Source: Pseudomaricurvus sp033283175 (GTDB taxonomy: Bacteria > Pseudomonadota > Gammaproteobacteria > Pseudomonadales > Cellvibrionaceae). Taken from it: a stretch of 64,000 nt of DNA. Position numbers and translations under genes: made by a program. The DNA lies in NCBI GenBank assembly GCA_033283175.1, contig JAWMQM010000003.1, positions 1 to 64,000 on the forward strand. Direction: 5' to 3'. The notes under the pieces are model-generated. The model ran no database searches, was not told the DNA's origin, and saw only the letters and a program-made list of their open reading frames with translations. Below, piece by piece: positions 16,347 through 26,106 of the stretch (within the stretch, counting starts at the first letter, position 1; the number at the start of each line of letters is the position of its first letter).

Positions 16347-18938
16347 ATGATTCAAATTCCCGGCTACCGCGTTATCCGACTTCTCGGTAAGGGAGGTATG
16401 GCCGAGGTCTATCTGGCGATCCAGCAAAGTTTCGGGCGCGAAGTCGCGCTCAAGTTGCTCTCGCCCACACTGGCGAAAGACCGCAATTTCAGCGAGCGCT
16501 TCCTGCGTGAGGCGCGCATTGTCAGCCGTCTGGTGCACCCCAATATTGTCACCGTTTACGATGTCGGCGTCGCCGACGGCCGTCACTACCTCTCCATGGA
16601 GTACATTCCGGGCGAGGATCTCAAGCAGGCACGCTCCAGCCTGAGCCTGGAGCAGAGGCTCAATGTGGTCCGGGATATTGCCCGGGCACTGGCCTTCGCC
16701 GGTCGCAAGGGTTATGTGCACCGCGACGTCAAACCGGAAAACATACTGCTGCACGAAGACGACGGTCGTGCGGTGCTGATGGATTTTGGTATCGCGCGCA
16801 CGGCGGACCTGAAGTCGGGTATGACCCAAACCGGCACCGCCATCGGCACCCCCCATTATATGAGCCCGGAGCAGGCCAAGGGTCAGGAGGTGGATCCCCG
16901 TTCCGATCTCTACAGTCTGGGGGTGGTGCTGTTTTTCCTGCTCTCCGGTCGCGTGCCCTTCGATGCCGACTCAGTGGTGGCGGTTGGGGTGAAGCATGTG
17001 GCGGACCCCGTTCCGCAGTTGCCGGATCCCATGCAGCGTTTCCAGTCCATTATCGACCGTGCCATGGCCAAGGATCCCGCCCACCGTTTTCAGAGTGGCG
17101 ATGAATTTATTGCTGCGCTTGACCAGATTCCTGCCGCCGAGCTGGAGCGTATCAAGTCTGCCATGCAGGTGGGCAAGGGGCGTCTGGTAGCGGCGGATGC
17201 CGAGGCGCCGACCTTGATCAGTCTCGCCCCGGTGATGACCGGTGGTGCCAAGCCGGTGCCGGCACCCACGGTGCGGGTCAAGCGCACAGCGCCAGCCGCG
17301 GCGGCCAAACGCCAGGCTGCTGCGCGTGGCTCCCGGCCATCGGTCGCGCCAGAGGAGCCCGTCACTGCCGTGGCGGAGCGCACGTCCCACAGTCTCTGGC
17401 CCTGGCTGGCCGGGATCTTTATCGCTTCGCTGATCGCCTACGTGGTCTATTTCCAGCAGCAGTTGCCGGTGGAGGAGCGTATCCGTTTGCCCCAGCACCT
17501 GTTGGCCCACTGGCGTGCCGTGGCGCGCGAGGTGGGAGGGGAGACGCTGGCGGGCCTGCTTGGTGAAGAGAGCCCGGTGGGCTCCATGGAAGGGCAGAGG
17601 GCAGGGGACGAGAGCGCAGAGGCAGAGCAGGCAGCAAAGGCTGCCGCCGAGGCGCAGGCCGCGGCGCGTGAGCAGCAGTTACAGCAGGCGCAGGAGTGGT
17701 TGCGGACGCTGGAGCAGGAGCCGCAACGGGCTGCGGACATAGTCGATCTCTATCGCCAGCTGTTGCAGCAAGATAGTGAGGATAGTGATGCACTGGCGCT
17801 GCAGGATCAGTTGCGGCAGCGCTACCAGTGGTTGTTCGATACCACCCTGGCGGCGGCAGACACCGACGCAGCGGCTGAGTGGCTGGCACGGCTGGAGCGG
17901 GATTTTGGCAGCAACCCCGGGCTGCAGGAGCGGCTGCGGGAGGTGCAGGAGCGGATCGCTCGCCAGCGACAGATTGGCGTGCTGCTGAGCGAAGCCTCAG
18001 CCCTGGCGGAGGAGAAGGCCTGGACTTTACCTGCCGACGATAGCGCTTTGCAACGCTACCGCGCAGTGCTGGCACTGGAGCCGGGTAATGCCGGGGCATT
18101 GGAGGGCATAGAGCAGCTGGTCGAGGTGCTGGAGCGTCAGGCGCGCCGGCAGATGGGCGCCGGGCAGTGGCCGCAGGCGCAGCAGAGCTTGCAGGAAGCG
18201 CTGAGTATTGACGGTGGTAACCGGCAGTTGCAAAAGCTGTTGGGGCAAACGGAAACCCAGCAGCAGGTATTGAGCCTGATGCGCCGTGCCCGGCAGCTGA
18301 GCGACCAGGGTAAATTGTTGGGTCACAGTGACGACAGTGTCTACAGCGTGACCGGTAAGGTGCTGAAGTTGCAATCCGGCCACACCGAGGCCCGGGCCAT
18401 GCGCCGGGACCTGGAAGATGGTCTGGTTGGGTCGGTGGAAGCGCTGCTGCAGAGCCAGCGCTACGATGACGTGCGGGCACAGCTGGCGCGGGCGCTCTCC
18501 TACTTTCCGGCCAGTGAGCGGCTGCAGTCACTGAAAGCGGCCAATGAGGCTGCCATTGAAGAGGCCAATCGCCCACTGGTAGAGCAGCTGCGGGTCAGCA
18601 ATCAGCCGATTGAGGATCTCGGTGGTCTGCAGGTGGCCCAGTTTCCCGCTGTGAGACAGCTGCACGTTGGCTTCCTCTACCGCCGTTTCGATGCCGCTGG
18701 CAGTGCGGTGACCGCTCACCTCTACGAGGGCGCTGACGCCATTGAGGTGGCGCAGACAGAGGTGACCCTGAGTCGCAGTGAGGGGGAGCAGTATTTCCGT
18801 CTGGCCAGCCCGTTGCGGGAGTTTGCCGCCGATGCCTACCGACTGGAATTGCGCATGGAGCAGCAGGTGCTGGCGCAGCTGGTCTTCCGCCTGACCGATC
18901 CCGCCCCGGAAACCAGCGATTCCGCTGTCTCCCAGTGA
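16347..18938 (+). CDS. Transmembrane Ser/Thr protein kinase (Hanks type)
   Basis: Protein of 863 residues. Kinase domain about 6-265 with glycine loop GKGGMAEVY (14-22), VALK lysine at 36, HRDVKPEN (125-132), DFGIA (146-150) and GTPHYMSPEQ, so it looks catalytically complete. A Pro/Ala-rich juxtamembrane stretch leads to one TM at about 350-370 (WPWLAGIFIASLIAYVVYF). The long outer part is Gln/Glu/Ala-rich helix (about 415-740, TPR-like by appearance) with a C-terminal beta-rich domain (about 755-860). There are no PASTA repeats. It may sense an envelope signal; the double-FHA protein and the phosphatase at 4-5.7 kb are candidate partners. Confidence 0.9.
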   Translation: MIQIPGYRVIRLLGKGGMAEVYLAIQQSFGREVALKLLSPTLAKDRNFSERFLREARIVSRLVHPNIVTVYDVGVADGRHYLSMEYIPGEDLKQARSSLSLEQRLNVVRDIARALAFAGRKGYVHRDVKPENILLHEDDGRAVLMDFGIARTADLKSGMTQTGTAIGTPHYMSPEQAKGQEVDPRSDLYSLGVVLFFLLSGRVPFDADSVVAVGVKHVADPVPQLPDPMQRFQSIIDRAMAKDPAHRFQSGDEFIAALDQIPAAELERIKSAMQVGKGRLVAADAEAPTLISLAPVMTGGAKPVPAPTVRVKRTAPAAAAKRQAAARGSRPSVAPEEPVTAVAERTSHSLWPWLAGIFIASLIAYVVYFQQQLPVEERIRLPQHLLAHWRAVAREVGGETLAGLLGEESPVGSMEGQRAGDESAEAEQAAKAAAEAQAAAREQQLQQAQEWLRTLEQEPQRAADIVDLYRQLLQQDSEDSDALALQDQLRQRYQWLFDTTLAAADTDAAAEWLARLERDFGSNPGLQERLREVQERIARQRQIGVLLSEASALAEEKAWTLPADDSALQRYRAVLALEPGNAGALEGIEQLVEVLERQARRQMGAGQWPQAQQSLQEALSIDGGNRQLQKLLGQTETQQQVLSLMRRARQLSDQGKLLGHSDDSVYSVTGKVLKLQSGHTEARAMRRDLEDGLVGSVEALLQSQRYDDVRAQLARALSYFPASERLQSLKAANEAAIEEANRPLVEQLRVSNQPIEDLGGLQVAQFPAVRQLHVGFLYRRFDAAGSAVTAHLYEGADAIEVAQTEVTLSRSEGEQYFRLASPLREFAADAYRLELRMEQQVLAQLVFRLTDPAPETSDSAVSQ

Positions 18939-18971
18939 TTTCTGCGGCTGCAGGCCGCACCACTCTTCCTG

Positions 18972-18977
18972 TATAAT
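18972..18977 (+). promoter_or_regulatory. Candidate -10 box for the proA operon
   Basis: A perfect TATAAT 31 bases before the proA ATG; no convincing -35 is seen at 16-18 bases upstream. It may drive proA-nadD-rsfS-rlmH. Confidence 0.4.
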
Positions 18978-19007
18978 CCGCCGTTTAGCGTGTCGTTTGG
19001 ATAGATC

Positions 19008-20261
19008 ATGAACGTAAAAGAGTATATGGCGTCGGTGGGGCAGCAGGCCCGGGCGGCGTCACGGGTGATTGCTGCGGCGTCCACCGGCGACAAGAACAGC
19101 GCCTTGCTGGCCACAGCCGAGGCACTGGACAGTGCGCGGGCGGAGCTGCTGGCGGCCAATGCCAAAGATATGCAGGCGGGCGCAGAGCGCGGCCTGGACA
19201 GTGCCCTGCTGGACCGCCTGGAGCTGTCACCGGCACGCATTGATGCCATGATCGAAGGCCTGTGCCAGGTGGCGGCACTGCCTGATCCCTGCGGCGAAAT
19301 CACCGATCTCAGTTTCCGCCCCAGCGGCATCCAGGTGGGTAAGATGCGCGTGCCCCTGGGAGTGATCGGCATCATTTACGAGTCCCGTCCCAACGTCACC
19401 ATCGACGCGGCCAGCCTGTGCCTGAAATCCGGTAATGCCACCATCCTGCGTGGCGGCAGCGAGGCCTACCACTCCAACCAGGCCATCGCCGCCTGCCTGC
19501 GCAAGGGCATGCTGGCTGCCGGTTTGCCTGTGACGGCGGTACAGATTGTCGAGACCACCGACCGCGCCGCGGTGGGTGAGCTGATTACCATGCCCGACTA
19601 TGTGGATGTGATCGTGCCCCGCGGTGGCAAAGGCTTGATCGAGCGCATCAGCAACGATGCACGGGTGCCTGTGATCAAGCACCTGGACGGTATCTGTCAC
19701 GTCTATATCGACGACCGTGCCGACCTGAAAAAAGCCATCGCCATTGCGGTCAACGCCAAGACCCATCGCTACGGTGTCTGTAATGCCATGGAGACCCTGT
19801 TGGTCCACGCCGATGTGGCCGCACAGGTACTGCCAGAACTGGCCCAAATCTACGGTGAGAAGGGAGTGGAGCTGCGCGGCTGCGAGCAGACCCGCGCCAT
19901 TATCGAGGCTGTGGCCGCCACTGAAGAGGATTGGCATACCGAGTACCTGGCGCCGATCCTCTCTATCCGTGTGGTCGCCGACATGGCGGCTGCCATGGAT
20001 CACATTGACCGCTACAGCTCACGCCACACCGAATCCATCATTACTGAGGATTACACCCGTGCCCGCCAGTTCCTGGCGCAGGTGGATTCCAGCTCGGTGA
20101 TGGTCAATGCCTCCACCCGCTTTGCCGACGGCTTTGAGTATGGCCTGGGGGCAGAGATCGGTATCTCCACCGACAAGATCCACGCCCGTGGTCCGGTGGG
20201 GCTGGAAGGTCTCACCTCCCAGAAATACGTGGTGCTGGGTGATGGCCACATCCGCCAATAA
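19008..20261 (+). CDS. proA: Gamma-glutamyl phosphate reductase
   Basis: Cytosolic NADPH-dependent enzyme of 417 residues making glutamate semialdehyde, the second step of proline synthesis. Seen: GVIGIIYESRPNVT, CLKSGNATILRGG, the VIVPRGGKGLI loop, and the catalytic Cys in YGVCNAMETLLVH. Length is normal. It heads a tight run with nadD (9 bases), rsfS and rlmH. Confidence 0.97.
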   Translation: MNVKEYMASVGQQARAASRVIAAASTGDKNSALLATAEALDSARAELLAANAKDMQAGAERGLDSALLDRLELSPARIDAMIEGLCQVAALPDPCGEITDLSFRPSGIQVGKMRVPLGVIGIIYESRPNVTIDAASLCLKSGNATILRGGSEAYHSNQAIAACLRKGMLAAGLPVTAVQIVETTDRAAVGELITMPDYVDVIVPRGGKGLIERISNDARVPVIKHLDGICHVYIDDRADLKKAIAIAVNAKTHRYGVCNAMETLLVHADVAAQVLPELAQIYGEKGVELRGCEQTRAIIEAVAATEEDWHTEYLAPILSIRVVADMAAAMDHIDRYSSRHTESIITEDYTRARQFLAQVDSSSVMVNASTRFADGFEYGLGAEIGISTDKIHARGPVGLEGLTSQKYVVLGDGHIRQ

Positions 20262-20270
20262 GGTGATCGG

Positions 20271-20933
20271 GTGACCGCCCTGTCTGCCCCCCGGGCCCTG
20301 ATCGGACTCTTCGGCGGTACCTTTGACCCTGTCCACAACGGTCATCTGCGTATGGCGCTGGAGTTGTATCAGCGCCTGCAGATGGACGAGATGAGGTTGT
20401 TACCGGCCCACCGGCCTCCCCATCGCGACACTCCCCGGTGCAGCAGCGCCGATCGCGCCGCCATGGTGAAGCTGGCGCTGGCGGATTGTCCCGTGCTGAC
20501 GGTGGATGAGCGGGAGCTGCTCGCCGACCGTCCCTCCTGGACCGTGGATACCCTGGCCCAGCTGCGTCAGGAGCTGGGCAACGAGGTGTCACTGTGCTGG
20601 TGCGTGGGAATGGATTCACTGGTCAACCTGCACACCTGGTCCCGCTGGCAGCAGCTGCTGGACTACGCTCACCTGGTGGTGGCAGCCCGTCCGGGGTGGG
20701 CACTGCCGGCTGATGGGGAGGTCGCGCAGTGGCTGCAACAACATCAGGGCGACGAGACGGATCTGCGTCAGTTGCCCGCAGGTCGGGTGGTGCTGGTGCA
20801 ACAGACGCTGCTGGAGATCTCGGCCACTGACATCCGGGCACAGGTTGCCGCCGGCCTGTCCCCACAATTCCTGCTGCCTGAGGCAGTTTGGCGCTATATT
20901 AATGACAAGGGTCTCTACCGGGACCACCAATGA
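20271..20933 (+). CDS. nadD: Nicotinate-nucleotide adenylyltransferase
   Basis: Protein of 220 residues that adenylates nicotinate mononucleotide to deamido-NAD, an essential NAD step. GLFGGTFDPVHNGHLRMA near the N-terminus is the nucleotidyltransferase (T/H)xGH motif and ISATDIR near 186 the ATP-binding ISxTxxR. It uses a GTG start 9 bases after the proA stop. rsfS follows immediately, an arrangement conserved in many proteobacteria. Confidence 0.96.
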   Translation: MTALSAPRALIGLFGGTFDPVHNGHLRMALELYQRLQMDEMRLLPAHRPPHRDTPRCSSADRAAMVKLALADCPVLTVDERELLADRPSWTVDTLAQLRQELGNEVSLCWCVGMDSLVNLHTWSRWQQLLDYAHLVVAARPGWALPADGEVAQWLQQHQGDETDLRQLPAGRVVLVQQTLLEISATDIRAQVAAGLSPQFLLPEAVWRYINDKGLYRDHQ

Positions 20934-20948
20934 GGAAGCCTTTTGCTG

Positions 20949-21299
20949 ATGTCTGATGAGTTGAACAGCGTGTTGATCGAAGCCCTGGAAGATCTGAAGG
21001 GTAAGGACATAACCGTGCTGGATGTGAGTAAGTTGTCCGACGTGATGGATACCCTGATTATTGCGTCAGGGACCTCCAACCGTCATGTGAAGTCCCTGGC
21101 CACCAATGCGGTACAGGAGGCCAAGGATCGTGGTATGCCGGCCATCGGTGTGGAAGGCCTGGAAACCGGTGAGTGGGTTCTGGCAGATTTTGGTGACACT
21201 GTGTTGCATGTGATGATGCCGGCGACCCGTGACTTCTACGACCTGGAAAAGCTCTGGAGCATGGAACCCCGCAGTCGCCAGCAGGACAAGGAGCAGTAA
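20949..21299 (+). CDS. rsfS: Ribosomal silencing factor RsfS
   Basis: Protein of 116 residues (Iojap family) that binds ribosomal protein L14 and blocks subunit joining when nutrients are short. DVSKLSDVMDTLIIASGTSNR and the late HVMMPATRDFYDLEKLW are family hallmarks. GAGGAAG overlaps the nadD stop. The ATG at 20949 is preferred to a TTG six bases earlier. Confidence 0.95.
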   Translation: MSDELNSVLIEALEDLKGKDITVLDVSKLSDVMDTLIIASGTSNRHVKSLATNAVQEAKDRGMPAIGVEGLETGEWVLADFGDTVLHVMMPATRDFYDLEKLWSMEPRSRQQDKEQ

Positions 21300-21317
21300 G
21301 CATCCGGGCTGGCTGTC

Positions 21318-21785
21318 ATGCGTTTCCGAATCATTGCCGTGGGTACCCGCATGCCCTCGTGGGTGGAAGAGGGGTACCAGGAGTACGCCAAACGACTGCC
21401 CCGGGACTTCAGTGTGGAGATGGTGGAGCTGTCGCTGGGGCAGCGGGGCAAAAATGCCTCCGTTGCCAAGGCCATGGCGAAAGAGGGCGAGCAGATGCTG
21501 GCCGCCATCCCCAAAGGTGACCGGGTCATCGCCCTGGATGTGCTGGGTAAGCCCTGGAGTACCGAGGTGCTGGCGGAAAATCTCGGCAAGTGGTCGATGG
21601 AATGCAGTAACTATAGCCTGCTGATTGGCGGGCCGGACGGGTTGGCACCGGAGTGTCTGGCCCGGGCGGACGCCAAATGGTCCCTGTCGGCGCTGACGCT
21701 GCCACACCCGCTGGTGCGCATCGTTCTGATCGAGCAGCTCTACAGGGCCTGGACCCTGCTCAACCACCACCCCTACCACAAGTGA
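21318..21785 (+). CDS. rlmH: 23S rRNA pseudouridine-1915 N3-methyltransferase
   Basis: SPOUT-family methyltransferase of 155 residues acting on helix 69 of 23S rRNA in assembled ribosomes. LLIGGPDGL forms the SAM-binding knot and the C-terminus YRAWTLLNHHPYHK is nearly invariant. It lies 18 bases after rsfS, in the usual rsfS-rlmH-mrdA order. Confidence 0.97.
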   Translation: MRFRIIAVGTRMPSWVEEGYQEYAKRLPRDFSVEMVELSLGQRGKNASVAKAMAKEGEQMLAAIPKGDRVIALDVLGKPWSTEVLAENLGKWSMECSNYSLLIGGPDGLAPECLARADAKWSLSALTLPHPLVRIVLIEQLYRAWTLLNHHPYHK

Positions 21786-21975
21786 CGGGGCCAATAACAA
21801 GAACGGAATAATAAAGAACGGCATAACCGTCACCGAGCCAAAGTGACCCCTTAACAACCACCTGAATCACAAATAGGACAGAGGCTGCGTGGCAGCCGGC
21901 GTGTGAACTTTCTTATGCCGGTCAAAGTCCATACAATCTGCCACTTATTCTGATTTCCGCGCCAGCTGAGTCTGC

Positions 21976-23856
21976 ATGCCCAAACAGCAACACCTTAAAG
22001 ACCACTTTCAGGAGGCCCGCCTGTTCAACGCGCGCCTGCTGGTCGGTGTTATTGGCATCCTGGCGCTGACGGGTATCCTGCTGGCGCGCATGTACAACCT
22101 GCAGGTGGTCAATTACAAGGACTATGTCACCCAGTCCGATCGCAACCGCATTCAGGTGCAACCACTGCCGCCCACCCGGGGCCTGATCTATGACCGCCGT
22201 GGCCGCCTGCTGGCGGATAACCGCCCCAGTTACACCCTCACCGTGATTCGGGAGCAGGTCCGCGACCTGGAGCAGACGCTGCAGGTGCTGCAGGGGCTGC
22301 TGCACCTTGACGACGATGATCTGCAGGATTTTCACAAGCGCATGCAGCAGCGTCGGCGGCCGTTCGAAGCCGTTCCCCTCAGTTATCGCCTGACCGAAGA
22401 AGAGATCGCCATTATTGCGGTCAACGAATACCGTCTGCCTGGCGTCAAGGTGGAGGCGGAACTGGTGCGCGACTACCCCATGCTGGAGAGCTTTGCCCAC
22501 TCGGTGGGTTATGTGGGACGCATCAACGACCGGGAGCTGTCCGCCTTCGATGAGGAACAGTACCGTCGTTACAGTGGCACCCACACCATCGGTAAAATCG
22601 GGCTTGAAAACCAGTACGAAGAGCAGCTGCTGGGCGAGGTGGGCTACCAGTATGTGGAGACCAATGCCCGCGGCCGGGTATTGCGGGTGCTGGAGCGTAT
22701 CGCCCCACAGCCAGGTGAAAACCTGCGCCTGTTTATCGATACTGAACTGCAGGATACTGCCATCGCTGCGATGGCGGGCCGCCGCGGTGCGGTGGTGGCG
22801 CTGGATGTGAACACCGGAGGCGTGCTGGCCATGGCCAGCACGCCCAGCTACAACCCCAACCTGTTTGTCACCGGCATCAGTTTTGCCGAGTACAAGGCGC
22901 TCAACGAGTCGCTGGACCTGCCCCTCTTCAACCGCACCATCCAGGGCCAGTACCCGCCGGGTTCCACCATCAAGCCCATGCTGGGGCTGGGTGGGCTGCA
23001 TACCCGCGCCGTGGATGCCAATCGGGTGGTCTACGATCCCGGTTACTACCAGTTGGAGGGTGAGGAGCGACTCTATCGCGACTGGAAGCGGGGCGGTCAC
23101 GGCCCCCGGGTGGACCTGATGCAGGCCATCCGCGAATCCTGCGATATCTACTTTTACGACATGGCCTTCCGCATGGGGATCGATAAAATCCACGATTTTG
23201 GGTCCCAGTTCTCCCTCGGCAGTCGCACCGGCATCGATGTTCCCAGTGAGCGTCGCGGGCTGTGGCCATCGCGGGCGTGGAAGCGTGGCGCTCGCGGCCT
23301 GCCCTGGTTCCCGGGTGACACGGTCAACGTCGGTATTGGTCAGGGGGATGTGCTGACCACCCCGCTGCAGCTGGCGGTGATGACAGCGACCCTGGCCAAT
23401 CGTGGCCACTTTATCCGGCCGCGGCTGGTGCAGTGGGTCGGCAACGAAGAGACTCTGCCACAGATTGAGGATGTGGAGCCTATTCGTCCGGATCACTGGG
23501 ACTATGTGTTTGAAGGCATGGAGCAAGTGGTCCATAACATTCACGGCACTGCCATCAGTGTTGGCCGCCATCTCAATTTCCATATGGCGGGCAAGACCGG
23601 TACCGCCCAGGTAGTGGGTATCGCCCAGGGGGAGAAGTACGACTCCGAGGCGTTGAAAGAGCGGCAGCGGGATCACGCCCTGTTCGTTGCTTTTGCACCG
23701 GTGGAGAAGCCGAAAATCGCTGTGGCGGTGATCGTCGAAAATGGTGAGAAGAGCTCCAAGGCGGCAGCGGTCGCGGCGGAGGTCATTGGCAAGTACCTGG
23801 AGCTGGAGGCGGCCGCAGAGGCGGGTGCCAGTGATGAAGAGGGTCAGCAGCCATGA
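21976..23856 (+). CDS. mrdA: Penicillin-binding protein 2 (elongasome transpeptidase)
   Basis: Inner-membrane D,D-transpeptidase of 626 residues that cross-links peptidoglycan for rod elongation. One N-terminal TM (about 22-42), then dimerisation domain and transpeptidase domain with the nucleophile in STIK (Ser330), an SCD triad member (RESCDIYFYDM) and KTGTAQ. Its stop overlaps the rodA start by four bases (ATGA), so translation is coupled. It starts after a 190-base gap that may hold its own promoter (TACAAT at 21932). Confidence 0.97.
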   Translation: MPKQQHLKDHFQEARLFNARLLVGVIGILALTGILLARMYNLQVVNYKDYVTQSDRNRIQVQPLPPTRGLIYDRRGRLLADNRPSYTLTVIREQVRDLEQTLQVLQGLLHLDDDDLQDFHKRMQQRRRPFEAVPLSYRLTEEEIAIIAVNEYRLPGVKVEAELVRDYPMLESFAHSVGYVGRINDRELSAFDEEQYRRYSGTHTIGKIGLENQYEEQLLGEVGYQYVETNARGRVLRVLERIAPQPGENLRLFIDTELQDTAIAAMAGRRGAVVALDVNTGGVLAMASTPSYNPNLFVTGISFAEYKALNESLDLPLFNRTIQGQYPPGSTIKPMLGLGGLHTRAVDANRVVYDPGYYQLEGEERLYRDWKRGGHGPRVDLMQAIRESCDIYFYDMAFRMGIDKIHDFGSQFSLGSRTGIDVPSERRGLWPSRAWKRGARGLPWFPGDTVNVGIGQGDVLTTPLQLAVMTATLANRGHFIRPRLVQWVGNEETLPQIEDVEPIRPDHWDYVFEGMEQVVHNIHGTAISVGRHLNFHMAGKTGTAQVVGIAQGEKYDSEALKERQRDHALFVAFAPVEKPKIAVAVIVENGEKSSKAAAVAAEVIGKYLELEAAAEAGASDEEGQQP

Positions 23857-25004
23857 GCCGCATCAACGATTTTCAGCGTCGCATGCCGGAGGCCAGTCAC
23901 GATCTGCGCCGCCGCCAGAGCGTCTGGCTGCGCTGGCACATCGACCTGCCCCTGCTGTTGGGGCTGTTGGTGCTGACCGGTTTCGGTCTGGTGGTTCTGT
24001 ACAGCGGCAGCGGTGAAGACTGGCACTACGTCAAACGGCAAAGTGTGTTTCTGGTACTGGCCTATTGTGTGATGTTCACCGTAGCGCAGGTTCGCGTGCA
24101 TGTGATGGAATACTGGGCACCCTGGTTCTACCTGTTGGGCGTGATCCTGCTGGTACTGGTATTGGTGATGGGGGTGGGCGCCAAGGGCGCACAGCGCTGG
24201 CTGAGTCTGGGCGGCTTTCGTTTCCAGCCTTCGGAGATCCTCAAGCTGGCGGTACCGGCGATGGTGGCGATGTTCCTGTCGCGCAAAATCTTGCCGCCGA
24301 AGTTTGGCCATGTGCTGATGGCTCTGGGGCTGATAGGGGTGCCTACGGTGCTGATCATGAAACAGCCCGACCTTGGTACCTCCATCCTGATTGCGGCCTC
24401 CGGGTTTCTGGTGCTGTTCTTTTCCGGTTTGCCCTGGCGCTACATGTTCGGGGCTGCCGGTGTGTTGGCCGCCGGCGCCTGGCCCGCCTGGATGTTTGTG
24501 CTGCGTGACTACCAGAAGCAGCGCATCCTCACCATGCTCAACCCGGAGGATGACAAGTTGGGTGCCGGCTGGAACATCATCCAGTCCAAGACCGCCATCG
24601 GTTCCGGCGGTGTCTACGGCAAGGGCTGGCTTAACGGCACCCAGTCGCACCTGGATTTTCTGCCCGAAAGTCACACCGATTTTATTATCGCGGTGTTGGC
24701 GGAGGAGCTGGGGTTGATAGGCGTACTTTGCCTGCTGGCCCTGTACGCGTGGATTATCGGACGCGGCCTGGTAATCGCGTCCAATGCCCAGTCCACCTTC
24801 GGGCGGCTGCTGGCAGGCAGTATTACGTTTACATTTTTTATCTATGTTTTTGTGAACATCGGCATGGTATCGGGTCTATTACCGGTGGTGGGTGTACCAC
24901 TGCCCATGGTCAGTCATGGCGGAACGTCCATTGTTACCCTGATGATGGGGTTTGGCATTCTCATGGCCATTGGCACAGAGCAGCGCAAAGTCAGTATTGG
25001 TTAA
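23853..25004 (+). CDS. rodA: Rod-shape SEDS glycosyltransferase RodA
   Basis: Polytopic membrane protein of 383 residues with about ten TMs that polymerises lipid II together with PBP2. Seen: GAKGAQRWLSLGGFRFQPSE, KQPDLGTSI, the catalytic-loop region FLPESHTDFI, and the C-terminal GVPLPMVSHGGTS. Overlaps mrdA. Confidence 0.97.
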   Translation: MSRINDFQRRMPEASHDLRRRQSVWLRWHIDLPLLLGLLVLTGFGLVVLYSGSGEDWHYVKRQSVFLVLAYCVMFTVAQVRVHVMEYWAPWFYLLGVILLVLVLVMGVGAKGAQRWLSLGGFRFQPSEILKLAVPAMVAMFLSRKILPPKFGHVLMALGLIGVPTVLIMKQPDLGTSILIAASGFLVLFFSGLPWRYMFGAAGVLAAGAWPAWMFVLRDYQKQRILTMLNPEDDKLGAGWNIIQSKTAIGSGGVYGKGWLNGTQSHLDFLPESHTDFIIAVLAEELGLIGVLCLLALYAWIIGRGLVIASNAQSTFGRLLAGSITFTFFIYVFVNIGMVSGLLPVVGVPLPMVSHGGTSIVTLMMGFGILMAIGTEQRKVSIG

Positions 25005-25022
25005 TGTGGTAGGTGAACCTTG

Positions 25023-26072
25023 ATGAAAAAAACAGGCAATAAAATAACCCGTCCCTCAATGCGTACACTGCTGGCGACAGCGGTCGCCTCCCTGGTCTTC
25101 TCGGCACCGTTTGCCGGGGCCGGCGAGCAGGCAGCGGGCTACAAGCTTAATCCGCAGGCACAGAGTTTTATCGATACCCTGGTGAAGGAAGAGAACTTCG
25201 AGCGCAAGGAGCTGGAGGCGTGGTTCGCACAGGCGCAGAAACAGCAGTCCATCCTCGATGCTATTGCCCGCCCGGCGGAAAAAACCAAAACCTGGGCCGA
25301 GTACCAGGACATTTTCCTGACCAGCTCACGGCTGGAAAAAGGGGTCGAGTTCTGGAAGGCCAACCGTGAAACCCTGCAGCGTGCGGAAGAGCAGTATGGT
25401 GTGCCGCCGCAGATTATTGTGGCCATTATTGGTGTTGAAACCCGCTATGGAGCCCATAAGGGCGGTTACCGGGTGATGGACGCGCTGTCGACATTGGCGT
25501 TTGATTACCCGCCGCGCAGCCCGTTCTTTACCAAGGAGCTGCGCCAGTTCCTGCTGCTGGCCCGCGAGCAGCAGCGCGATCCGCTGACCCTCAAGGGTTC
25601 CTACGCCGGAGCCATGGGCTATGGCCAATTCATGCCATCCAGCTACCGCGCCTACGCCACCGATTTTGATGGCGACGGTTTTGTCGATATTTGGGAGAAC
25701 ACCGAGGACGCCATCGGCAGTGTGGCCAATTACTTCGTGCGCCACGGCTGGCAGCAGGGGGAGAGTGTGGTGCACCGTGCGCGGGTAAACGGCGACTACG
25801 ATACCGAAGTGCTGAACGATTCCCTCAAACCGCTGCATACGGTGGGCAAGCTCAAGGCCAAGGGGTTTACCCCGCTGGATAAGCTGCCGGCGGATGCCAG
25901 CGCCAGTGCCATCAAGCTGGAAGGCAAGCAGGGAGCCGAGTTCTGGATTGGCCTGCAGAATTTTTACGCCATTACCCGCTATAATCACAGCCGTCTTTAC
26001 GCCATGGCTGTTTATCAGCTGAGTGAGCAGCTGCGTGAAGCGATGGACCAGCAGGCGGTAGCCCGCCAATAA
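25023..26072 (+). CDS. mltB: Lytic murein transglycosylase B
   Basis: Protein of 349 residues cleaving glycan strands to 1,6-anhydroMurNAc products. A basic N-terminus and a hydrophobic stretch (LLATAVASLVFSAPFAGAG) form a signal peptide; there is no lipobox Cys, so this copy looks soluble or cleaved by signal peptidase I. Catalytic Glu lies in IIGVETRYGAHKGGYRVMDA, and YAGAMGYGQFMPSSY is the second family motif. AGGTG sits 7 bases before the ATG at 25023. It follows rodA in the wall operon. Confidence 0.94.
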   Translation: MKKTGNKITRPSMRTLLATAVASLVFSAPFAGAGEQAAGYKLNPQAQSFIDTLVKEENFERKELEAWFAQAQKQQSILDAIARPAEKTKTWAEYQDIFLTSSRLEKGVEFWKANRETLQRAEEQYGVPPQIIVAIIGVETRYGAHKGGYRVMDALSTLAFDYPPRSPFFTKELRQFLLLAREQQRDPLTLKGSYAGAMGYGQFMPSSYRAYATDFDGDGFVDIWENTEDAIGSVANYFVRHGWQQGESVVHRARVNGDYDTEVLNDSLKPLHTVGKLKAKGFTPLDKLPADASASAIKLEGKQGAEFWIGLQNFYAITRYNHSRLYAMAVYQLSEQLREAMDQQAVARQ

Positions 26073-26106
26073 CCGATAACGCCATAGGCGGGAGAGCCGA
26101 TACCCA

